The translations under genes were made by a program, and so were the position numbers. DNA of 12,576 nt, taken from the NCBI GenBank assembly GCA_900769995.1, contig CAAGIT010000116.1, positions 1 through 12,576 on the forward strand. The letters are read 5' to 3'. Below are positions 6,282 through 12,495 of the stretch, one piece after another (position 1 is the stretch's first letter; each line of letters opens with the position of its first letter). The notes beneath the pieces were generated by a model. That model saw only the letters and a program-made list of their open reading frames with translations. It was not told where the DNA came from and made no database searches. Source of the DNA: an uncultured Oscillospiraceae bacterium. GTDB taxonomy: Bacteria > Bacillota > Clostridia > Oscillospirales > Oscillospiraceae.

Positions 6282-7109
6282 ATGGATATCAATGAAATTA
6301 TCCGTCAAGTGACAGAGGAAATCTGCTCCAAGTACGGCGCACAGGCTCCCGCGACCACCGGCGGCAACAACCCCGCCGACATGGCAAAGTACATTGACCA
6401 TACCTTCCTGAAGCCCGAAGCCAGCGTTGCTGACATTCGCAAGATCTGCGACGAGGCAAAGAAGTATCACTGCGCTTCCGTCTGCGTCAACCCCTCTTAC
6501 ATTCAGTATGTCGCCCAGCAGCTCGAAGGCTCCGGCGTGACCCCCTGCTGCGTTATCGCATTCCCCTTCGGCACCTGCACCCCCGAGACCAAGGCGTTCG
6601 AGGCCGCTGACGCTGCCACCAAGGGCGCCCGCGAGATCGACATGGTCATCAACGTCGGCGCGATCAAGTCCGGCGACTGGATGCTCGTCAAGCGCGACAT
6701 CGAGGGCGTTGTCAATGCCGTCAAGGGCCGTGCGACCGTGAAGGTCATCATCGAGGCCTGCCTGCTGACCGACGAGGAGAAGGTCAAGGCTTGTACCGTC
6801 GCCAAGCTCGCCGGTGCACACTTCGTCAAGACCTCTACCGGCTACTCCACCGGCGGCGCTACCGTCGAGGATATCCGCCTGATGCGTGAAACTGTCGGTC
6901 CCGAAATGGGCGTTAAGGCCTCCGGCGGTGTCCGTACCTATGCCGATGCCGTCGCTATGATCAATGCCGGCGCAAGCCGTATCGGCGCAAGCTCCACCGG
7001 CAAGATCGTCTCCGGCGTGACCCAGGACGAGCATAAGTGCATCAACTGCGGCAACTGCAAGAACCAGTGCCCGTCCGGCAACGTCGAGATCCGCAAGACC
7101 CTGTATTGA
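6282..7109 (+). CDS. deoC: Deoxyribose-phosphate aldolase (DERA) with C-terminal four-Cys tail
   Basis: A 275-residue class I aldolase expected to split 2-deoxyribose-5-phosphate into acetaldehyde and glyceraldehyde-3-phosphate. The barrel (about 36-245) is canonical: YIDHTFLKPEA (37-47), Asp120 in EIDMVINVGAIKSG, the Schiff-base lysine Lys183 in FVKTSTGYSTGGAT, Lys212 in GVKASGGVRT, and phosphate-binding GASS at 236-239. Residues 1-19 (MDINEIIRQVTEEICSKYG) form an amphipathic helix like the PduD encapsulation peptide, joined by an Ala/Pro/Thr/Gly linker. After the barrel comes Cys253-x2-Cys256-x2-Cys259-x3-Cys263-Pro, a ferredoxin-type [4Fe-4S] motif that DERA proteins lack, and the chain ends in Tyr275, like the C-terminal Tyr that takes part in E. 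coli DERA catalysis. AAAGGA at 6267-6272 precedes the start. Enzyme call is firm; cluster binding is inference. Confidence 0.95.
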   Translation: MDINEIIRQVTEEICSKYGAQAPATTGGNNPADMAKYIDHTFLKPEASVADIRKICDEAKKYHCASVCVNPSYIQYVAQQLEGSGVTPCCVIAFPFGTCTPETKAFEAADAATKGAREIDMVINVGAIKSGDWMLVKRDIEGVVNAVKGRATVKVIIEACLLTDEEKVKACTVAKLAGAHFVKTSTGYSTGGATVEDIRLMRETVGPEMGVKASGGVRTYADAVAMINAGASRIGASSTGKIVSGVTQDEHKCINCGNCKNQCPSGNVEIRKTLY

Positions 7110-7125
7110 TTCGGAGGCACGTCCC

Positions 7126-7875
7126 ATGAGAAGACCCATGATCGCGGGCAACTGGAAGATGAACAAAACGCCCGCTGAAACCGTCGAATTGGTCACCGCG
7201 CTGAAGAAGATGCCCATTCACGGCAATGTGGAGGTTGTCATCTCCCCGATGACGGTCAGCCTGTTCGCCGCCGCTGCGCAGCTCAAGGGCAGTGAGATCA
7301 AGCTCGGCGCGCAGAACGTCCATTTTGAGGACAAGGGCGCGTTCACCGGCGAGGCGAATCTTGCCAGCCTCAAGGAGCTGGGCGTGGAATACGTCATCCT
7401 CGGCCACTCCGAGCGCCGTCAGTATTTCGCAGAGACCGACGAGACGGTCAATAAAAAGACCCTCAAGGTGCTCGAGGGCGGTCTGAAACCCATCGTCTGT
7501 GTCGGTGAGAGCCTGGACGAGAAGCAGCGCGGCATCACCAACGAGGTCGTCTGCCTGCAAACCAAGGCAGCTCTGCACGGGGTATCCCGCGCAAAGGTCA
7601 CGGACGTTGTCATCGCTTACGAGCCCGTTTGGGCGATCGGCACCGGCATGACCGCCACTGCCGAGGATGCAAACCGCACCATCGCTGCCATCCGCCGCTC
7701 CATCCGTGAGGTGTTCGGTGACGCAGCCGACCAGGTCCGTATCCTCTACGGCGGCAGCATGAACGAGAAGAACGCCAACGAGCTGATGAGCCAGCCGGAA
7801 ATCGACGGCGGCCTGATCGGCGGCGCAAGCCTCGTGGCCGAAAAATTTGAAAAGGTCGTCAATTACCACGGCTGA
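7126..7875 (+). CDS. tpiA: Triose-phosphate isomerase
   Basis: A 249-residue, full-length triose-phosphate isomerase converting glyceraldehyde-3-phosphate and dihydroxyacetone phosphate. Active-site residues are all present: Asn9/Lys11 in AGNWKMNKT, His94 in ILGHSERRQYF, Glu166 in AYEPVWAIGTG, and the phosphate loop LYGGSMNEKNA (208-218) with GLIGGASL (229-236). GGAGG at 7113-7117 sits 8 bases before the ATG. There is no encapsulation helix, so it is probably cytosolic. It is the last gene before the terminator, 16 bases after DERA, and uses DERA's second product, which supports the deoxyribose-phosphate pathway. Whether this is the only TPI in the genome or a dedicated copy cannot be seen here. 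Confidence 0.97.
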   Translation: MRRPMIAGNWKMNKTPAETVELVTALKKMPIHGNVEVVISPMTVSLFAAAAQLKGSEIKLGAQNVHFEDKGAFTGEANLASLKELGVEYVILGHSERRQYFAETDETVNKKTLKVLEGGLKPIVCVGESLDEKQRGITNEVVCLQTKAALHGVSRAKVTDVVIAYEPVWAIGTGMTATAEDANRTIAAIRRSIREVFGDAADQVRILYGGSMNEKNANELMSQPEIDGGLIGGASLVAEKFEKVVNYHG

Positions 7876-7894
7876 TATATAAGCTGATACATTT

Positions 7895-7935
7895 GGAAAG
7901 CCACCTGCACTGCACGCAGGTGGCTTTCCTTATTT
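7895..7935 (+). terminator. Rho-independent terminator of the BMC operon
   Basis: A perfect 14-bp stem, GGAAAGCCACCTGC (7895-7908) with its complement at 7916-7929 and a 7-base loop, is followed by TTATTT. It lies 19 bases after the tpiA stop. The T tract is short and interrupted, but the stem is strong. The stem core AAAGCCACCTGC recurs in the terminator after the nucleotidase gene. Confidence 0.9.
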
Positions 7936-7974
7936 CCGCGTGTCGAAAAACCGCCCGCAAGCGGCACGCTGAAA

Positions 7975-8055
7975 CTGTAGGGGCGGCTATCAGCCGCCTG
8001 CCGTTTTGCAATATTCAAGAGGCGGATCATATCCGCCCCTACGGCTTTGAACCAC
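7975..8055. repeat. 81-bp palindromic intergenic repeat, copy 1
   Basis: Identical to 12496-12576 over all 81 bases by my reading. Outer inverted ends are GTAGGGGCGG (7977-7986) and CCGCCCCTAC (8033-8042). Inside are two hairpins, GGCGGCT-ATC-AGCCGCC and GGCGGAT-CAT-ATCCGCC, separated by an AT-rich spacer. There is no coding capacity beyond spurious short ORFs. It resembles REP/BIME or very small MITE-like elements; mobilisation is not demonstrated. Confidence 0.93.
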
Positions 8056-8089
8056 GCTCCCCATCGTAGGGGACGGGTTCCCCGTCCCA
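8050..8089. repeat. 40-bp hairpin repeat (module B), copy 1
   Basis: A 40-base segment matching 12372-12411 with one difference (T8064 versus C12386). It contains the hairpin GGGACGGG-TTC-CCCGTCCC (8070-8088) preceded by CGTAGGGG, the same terminal motif as the 81-bp repeat. It overlaps that repeat by six bases (AACCAC). The matching outer CCCCTACGG arm seen at 12433-12441 is absent here, so this copy looks like half an element. Confidence 0.85.
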
Positions 8090-8136
8090 CAAAAAACTCC
8101 GCGGTGCACGAACGTAAAACTTGCTAATTTTACTTC

Positions 8137-8148
8137 TACAATATTGTA
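8137..8148. promoter_or_regulatory. 12-bp perfect palindrome upstream of the nucleotidase promoter
   Basis: TACAATATTGTA is a perfect palindrome in the AT-rich stretch 31 bases before the -10 element. TCTACAA also occurs twice in direct orientation 18 bases apart (8135-8141 and 8153-8159). This could be an operator for a dimeric regulator, but AT-rich palindromes of this size arise by chance. Confidence 0.3.
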
Positions 8149-8176
8149 TAAATCTACAAAAAATCGGGCCGCCAAA

Positions 8177-8185
8177 TGATATAAT
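8177..8185 (+). promoter_or_regulatory. Extended -10 promoter for the nucleotidase gene
   Basis: TGATATAAT combines a consensus TATAAT (8180-8185) with the TGn extension, which allows sigma-A recognition without a good -35. No convincing -35 hexamer is placed 16-18 bases upstream. Transcription would start near 8192, giving a leader of about 85 bases that holds a weak GTGTG/CACAC stem (8223-8246) and AAGGAG at 8261-8266, 10 bases before the ATG. Confidence 0.7.
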
Positions 8186-8276
8186 CTAGACAAAAGATAG
8201 AGAGTGTGGTACAGTTAACTTAGTGTGAGGCACTCCCGCTGCACACAAAATTATTACGAAAAGGAGAGTATCTGTA

Positions 8277-11200
8277 ATGAAGAAACTATCCCGCATTCTG
8301 GCTGTTCTTCTGACGCTCTGCATGATCCTGTCGATGCTTCCGGCAGTATTTGCAACCGGCGATACAGTTGAATTTGCATTTCTCGTAACCTCGGATCTGC
8401 ACGGCCAGATTTACGCAACCGACTACACGGCTGCGGCAAGTCAAAGCGGCACCTACAAGCGCGGCTTGACACGTATTGCCACCTACATCGAGGAAATGCG
8501 CGCTGCGTATGGTGAAAATCTGTACATCGCCGATTTGGGCGATACCATCCAGGGCGCACCGCTGACTTACTACTACGCATTCAACAAGCTTGACGAAGAA
8601 CAGCCTGCAATGAAGGCGTTCCGTACCATCGGCTACGATCTTTGGGTCGTTGGTAACCACGAGTTCAACTATGGTCTGAAAATCCTCAACAAGCAGTTGG
8701 AGGATCTGACCGCTCCGGCTACCGAAACCGAAAAGTCGGTCGATGTCTGCGTAGCCAACTATCTGAAGTCCGAGACCAACAGCGATGACGCGAAGGACTG
8801 GGCAACCTGGAAGGACTATGCTCCCTACCAGATCAAGGACTTTGACGGCGTTAAGGTAGCTGTGATCGGCTTTGGCAACCCCAATGTTCCGAAGTGGGAT
8901 ATCCCCGCGAACTGGGAAGGCATCTATTTTGCGGATATCATCGAGACTTATAAGCACTATGAGGCGGAAATGCTGGAAAAGGCGGATATGATCGTTGTTG
9001 TTGCACACAGCGGCATCGGCTCCGATGAAGGCTCCGACTTCATGGAACGTCTGATCGGCGAGACCAACACCATCGCTTTTGCCTTCTCCGGCCATGAGCA
9101 TGGCAACCGGGTCTATAAGGCAAAGAACAGCGACGGCAAGGAAGTTCCCATTCTGCAGCCTTATACCAAGGCACGTGCCGTTTCTCAGGTTAAGGTAACC
9201 TACAATAAAACGGACAAGACCTACACGCTGGACGCAAAGAACGTCAACATGGAGAACTACGCGATCAATGAAGAGCTCGCGAACGTTCTGAAGCCCTATG
9301 AAGACGCGACCTGGAATGACTATATGCTCGATGTCATCGGCCAGTCCAAGGGCGACTATCCGGCAAGCAATCTGGGTACCGCACCCTCCGCGTTCATGGA
9401 TCTGATCAACACCGTCCAGCTCTGGGGCGCTTATGACCGCACCGGCGAGAACACCCCCGACGACGAGACGGACGATACCATGGCACAGCTTTCCATTTCC
9501 GCTCCGCTGACCTCCGGCGACAAGGAAAACCTGATTTCCGCCGGCGATATCTATCTGGGCGATATGTTCGGCCTGTACCGTTTCGAGAACTGGTTCTACC
9601 AGATCACCATGAGCGGTGAGGAAGTTCATCAGTGGCTGGAATTCGCTGCTACCAAGATCAAGGTTGACGAGGAGGGCAAGCCCACCGTCAGCAACGGCGA
9701 CCTGACCTACTATGACGTCATCTACGGTGATGGCTTCTCCTATGAGATCGACTACACCGCACCGATCGGCGTCCGTGTAAAGAACATGACCTACAACGAT
9801 AAGGCAGTTCAGGCGGATGACGAATTCACGGTTGTTGTCAACAACTACCGTTACAACGGCGGCGGCAACTATGTCAAGTGGCTCAATGAGCATGGCTGCA
9901 GCTTTAAGGCAAACGATCCCGACCGTGTCATCTACTCCACCCAGTTCGATATGCTCCAGGGTGAGGACGAAGGTCAGGCACGTACCCTGCTGACCCGCTA
10001 TATCGAGGAGCAGACCGAGCTCAACGGCGGCATCACGCCGAAGATCGACTCCACCTGGAAGCTGGTTGACGGCTCCGAGGGCGCGATCGAGATCTTCTTC
10101 ACGAATGACGTTCACGGTGCCTATGAAAACTATGCCTATGCCGCGGAAATCATGAAGTACGGCGATCTCATCGTTGACGCCGGCGATAACATTCAGGGCT
10201 CCGTAGCAACCTCTCTGACCAAGGGTCAGTGCATGGTCGACCTGATGAATGCGGTCGGCTATGACCTCGCGGTTCCCGGCAACCATGAATTTGACTTTGG
10301 CTTTGACCGCTTTGAGGAAATTATTACGGGTGAGAATACTCCCTACGTTTCCGCAAACCTGTGGGACAAGGTCGCTGACGAGTCTGTCCTGGATGCCTAT
10401 AAGATTTTCACTGTCGAAGGCAAGAAGGTAGCCCTCGTTGGTATTACCACCCCCGAAACTCTGGTGAAGTCCACGCCCACCTTCTTCCAGGATGCCGAAG
10501 GCAACTGGATCTATGACTTCTGCAACGATGCCGACGGCACGAAGCTCTACACTGTGGTGCAGGAAGCAGTTGACGCTGCCAAGGCAGAGGGTGCGGATTA
10601 CATCATCGCGGTGGGCCATCTGGGCATTGACGAGCAGTCTGAGCCCTGGACCTCCACCTCCGTCATCGCAAATACCACCGGTATTGACGCCCTCATCGAC
10701 GGCCATTCCCACAGCACCTTTACCACCACGCAGAAGAACAAGGACGGCGAGGATGTGGTGGTTGCACAGACCGGCACCAAGCTCAAAAACGTGGGTATGC
10801 TGACCATTGCGGAGGACGGCACGATTTCTTCTCAGTTGATCCCCGTTGTGGCAGGCACCGCTCCCTACGACGCAGCTGTTCAGGCTGCTGTTACCAAGGT
10901 AGCGGAAGATGTGAAGGCCGTCAGCGAATCGGTGGTCGCCAAGACGGAAGTCGATCTGACCATCCTCGATCCCGACACCGGCAAGCGTGCCGTCCGTAAC
11001 GCGGAAACCAACCTGGGCGACCTGTGCGCTGACGCGTACCGTGACCTGCTGGGCACCGACATTGCCTTTGTCAACGGCGGCGGCGTCCGTGCGAACATTG
11101 CCAAGGGCGATGTGACCTATGGCCAGATCATTGCGGTGCATCCCTTCGGCAACATGGCTTGCTCCGTGGAAGTGACAGGTCAGCAGATTTGGGAAGCTTT

Positions 11201-12191
11201 GGAGCTGGGCGCAGCCTCTCATCCCGGCGAATCCGGCGGCTTCCTCCAGGTTTCCGGCCTGACCTATACCATCAATGACGCAGTTCCTTCTCCTGTCATC
11301 CTTGACGAGACCAAGACCTTCGTTGGTCTGGAAGAAGGTGCGGCCCATAGAGTCACCGACGTTATGATCGGCGGTGAGCCTCTGGACGTTGAGAAGACCT
11401 ACACCCTGGGCGGCCACAACTATATGCTCAAGAGCTGCGGTGACGGCTACGCCATGTTCAAGGGCGCAAAGGTTCTGAAGGACGAGATCGCGGTGGATAA
11501 CGAAGTTCTGATCCGCTACATCCGCGATACCCTGGAGGGTGTTGTCGCAGAGGATTCCATCTATGCAAATCCCCGCGGCGAAGGCCGTATTAAGATCATC
11601 GACAAGGTGATCCTGCCCTACACCGACGTGGCGGAAGGCATCTGGTACTATGACGCGGTAGAGTACACCTATACCAACGGTCTGATGAACGGTGTGACTG
11701 AGACTACCTTTAAGCCTGATACCGCGATCACCCGTGCAATGCTGGTCACCACCCTGTGGCGCAACGAAGGTGAGCCTACCGGCTACGAGAACCCCTTCAC
11801 TGACGTTAAGGATGGCGACTGGTACACCGAAGCAGTGGCATGGGCTGCCGCGGTGGGCATCGTCGACGGCGTGGACGAGAACCGGTTTGCTCCGCACAGC
11901 ATGGCTACCAGAGAGCAGGTTGCAGTCATCCTCTATCGTTATCTGAAGGCTAAGATGATCGATGTTTCCGAAACTGCGGATCTGTCCGCATATCCGGATG
12001 CCGAGGATGTCAGCCCCTATGCCGAAGAGGCTGTGAAGTGGGCAGTAGGCTCCGGTATGATCGCAGGCTCCAAGGAGGGCGATGAGACTCTGCTGCTGCC
12101 GCGTGGCAAGGCTACCCGTGCACAGCTTGCCGCTCTCCTCATGCGGATGTGCGAAACGTACCCTGTCAGCGAAGCGACGACCTTGGAATAA
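8277..12191 (+). CDS. Secreted SLH-anchored tandem nucleotidase / cyclic phosphodiesterase
   Basis: A 1304-residue surface protein expected to hydrolyse extracellular nucleotides. Signal peptide: MKKLSRILAVLLTLCMILSM then LPAVFA, probable cleavage after Ala26. Module 1 (about 30-600) is a CpdB-like metallophosphoesterase: Asp40/His42, GDTIQG (Asp89), GNHEFNYG (Asn127-His128), His244, GHEHGN (His273, His275), with a C-terminal domain containing LYRFENWFYQITMSGEEVHQ. Module 2 (about 602-1108) is UshA/5'-nucleotidase-like: NDVHG (Asp611, His613), AGDNIQG (Asp637), GNHEFDFG (Asn669-His670), VGHLGI (His781), GHSHS (His810, His812), and substrate domain NGGGVRAN (933-940). All metal ligands look intact in both. 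Three SLH repeats (about 1113-1160, 1172-1218, 1233-1292) bind it to the cell wall. Separate promoter and terminator. Substrate specificity of each module is inferred from family resemblance. Confidence 0.93.
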   Translation: MKKLSRILAVLLTLCMILSMLPAVFATGDTVEFAFLVTSDLHGQIYATDYTAAASQSGTYKRGLTRIATYIEEMRAAYGENLYIADLGDTIQGAPLTYYYAFNKLDEEQPAMKAFRTIGYDLWVVGNHEFNYGLKILNKQLEDLTAPATETEKSVDVCVANYLKSETNSDDAKDWATWKDYAPYQIKDFDGVKVAVIGFGNPNVPKWDIPANWEGIYFADIIETYKHYEAEMLEKADMIVVVAHSGIGSDEGSDFMERLIGETNTIAFAFSGHEHGNRVYKAKNSDGKEVPILQPYTKARAVSQVKVTYNKTDKTYTLDAKNVNMENYAINEELANVLKPYEDATWNDYMLDVIGQSKGDYPASNLGTAPSAFMDLINTVQLWGAYDRTGENTPDDETDDTMAQLSISAPLTSGDKENLISAGDIYLGDMFGLYRFENWFYQITMSGEEVHQWLEFAATKIKVDEEGKPTVSNGDLTYYDVIYGDGFSYEIDYTAPIGVRVKNMTYNDKAVQADDEFTVVVNNYRYNGGGNYVKWLNEHGCSFKANDPDRVIYSTQFDMLQGEDEGQARTLLTRYIEEQTELNGGITPKIDSTWKLVDGSEGAIEIFFTNDVHGAYENYAYAAEIMKYGDLIVDAGDNIQGSVATSLTKGQCMVDLMNAVGYDLAVPGNHEFDFGFDRFEEIITGENTPYVSANLWDKVADESVLDAYKIFTVEGKKVALVGITTPETLVKSTPTFFQDAEGNWIYDFCNDADGTKLYTVVQEAVDAAKAEGADYIIAVGHLGIDEQSEPWTSTSVIANTTGIDALIDGHSHSTFTTTQKNKDGEDVVVAQTGTKLKNVGMLTIAEDGTISSQLIPVVAGTAPYDAAVQAAVTKVAEDVKAVSESVVAKTEVDLTILDPDTGKRAVRNAETNLGDLCADAYRDLLGTDIAFVNGGGVRANIAKGDVTYGQIIAVHPFGNMACSVEVTGQQIWEALELGAASHPGESGGFLQVSGLTYTINDAVPSPVILDETKTFVGLEEGAAHRVTDVMIGGEPLDVEKTYTLGGHNYMLKSCGDGYAMFKGAKVLKDEIAVDNEVLIRYIRDTLEGVVAEDSIYANPRGEGRIKIIDKVILPYTDVAEGIWYYDAVEYTYTNGLMNGVTETTFKPDTAITRAMLVTTLWRNEGEPTGYENPFTDVKDGDWYTEAVAWAAAVGIVDGVDENRFAPHSMATREQVAVILYRYLKAKMIDVSETADLSAYPDAEDVSPYAEEAVKWAVGSGMIAGSKEGDETLLLPRGKATRAQLAALLMRMCETYPVSEATTLE

Positions 12192-12263
12192 TATCCGGAG
12201 GATGTCTGGGTTGTCAATGGCCTGCAGTTTATTACCAACTATGACATGACCAACGCAAAATAA
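12192..12263 (+). other. Coding-like in-frame tail after the nucleotidase stop
   Basis: Directly after the TAA at 12189-12191, the same frame stays open for 23 codons to a second TAA at 12261-12263. It reads YPEDVWVVNGL followed by QFITNYDMTNAK, which has the look of real protein rather than noise. I do not recognise the sequence and it is not an SLH repeat. It could be a lost C-terminal end cut off by a nonsense change, or a scrap of another gene. There is no plausible independent start. Confidence 0.4.
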
Positions 12264-12272
12264 GCATTTCTT

Positions 12273-12298
12273 CCCTGTGCCGCATCAGCGGCACAGGG
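12273..12298. repeat. Perfect 11-bp hairpin after the nucleotidase gene
   Basis: CCCTGTGCCGC (12273-12283) pairs perfectly with 12288-12298 across an ATCA loop. No T tract follows, so it is more likely an mRNA 3'-end stabilising stem or repeat hairpin than a terminator on its own. A terminator-like hairpin starts 7 bases later. Confidence 0.75.
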
Positions 12299-12304
12299 TA
12301 ACTG

Positions 12305-12341
12305 AAAGCCACCTGCGAAATGCAGGTGGCTTTGCTTATTT
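12305..12341 (+). terminator. Rho-independent terminator of the nucleotidase gene
   Basis: AAAGCCACCTGC (12305-12316) pairs with GCAGGTGGCTTT (12322-12333) around a GAAAT loop, followed by GCTTATTT. The 12-bp stem is identical to the core of the terminator at 7895-7929, and the 20 bases after it (12336-12355) match 7930-7949 at 17 of 20 positions. The two terminators are thus related sequences rather than convergent hairpins. Confidence 0.85.
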
Positions 12342-12371
12342 CTGCGTGTAGAAAGCTGTTGCAGGGGCATA

Positions 12372-12411
12372 AACCACGCTCCCCACCGTAGGGGACGGGT
12401 TCCCCGTCCCA
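12372..12411. repeat. 40-bp hairpin repeat (module B), copy 2
   Basis: Matches 8050-8089 with one substitution. It contains the hairpin GGGACGGG-TTC-CCCGTCCC at 12392-12410. Here it forms the left half of a complete palindromic element, whose right half is the hairpin at 12417-12435. Confidence 0.85.
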
Positions 12412-12441
12412 AAAACGGGAGGCGAAACGCCTCCCCTACGG
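12386..12441. repeat. 56-bp palindromic element with two inner hairpins
   Basis: Outer inverted ends CCGTAGGGG (12386-12394) and CCCCTACGG (12433-12441) enclose GGGACGGG-TTC-CCCGTCCC and GGGAGGCG-AAA-CGCCTCCC (12417-12435) with an A-rich linker. The plan, GTAGGGG ends plus two inner hairpins, is the same as in the 81-bp repeat although the inner sequences differ, so both belong to one structural family. Confidence 0.85.
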
Positions 12442-12495
12442 CGTGTTTAGCCATTCTTACATGATGGGAAGAAATTCGTTTCTATATTATCGTGG

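Noticed and set aside
7975..8089. Possible CRISPR array or riboswitch from repeated hairpins
   Set aside because: Repeats are not regularly spaced with unique spacers, there are no cas genes, and the hairpins lie between a terminator and a promoter rather than in a leader.
7863..8193. Short minus-strand ORFs containing GRGTRPLRWGAWF-type peptides (also at 12239-12454)
   Set aside because: They are translations of the palindromic repeats, which explains their similarity; no ribosome binding site or conserved product.
8286..11897. A 1203-codon open frame on the minus strand antisense to the nucleotidase
   Set aside because: It mirrors a strongly codon-biased, GC-rich gene that avoids codons producing antisense stops. 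It shows no recognisable domains, lies wholly inside a clearly real gene, and its translation is low-complexity.
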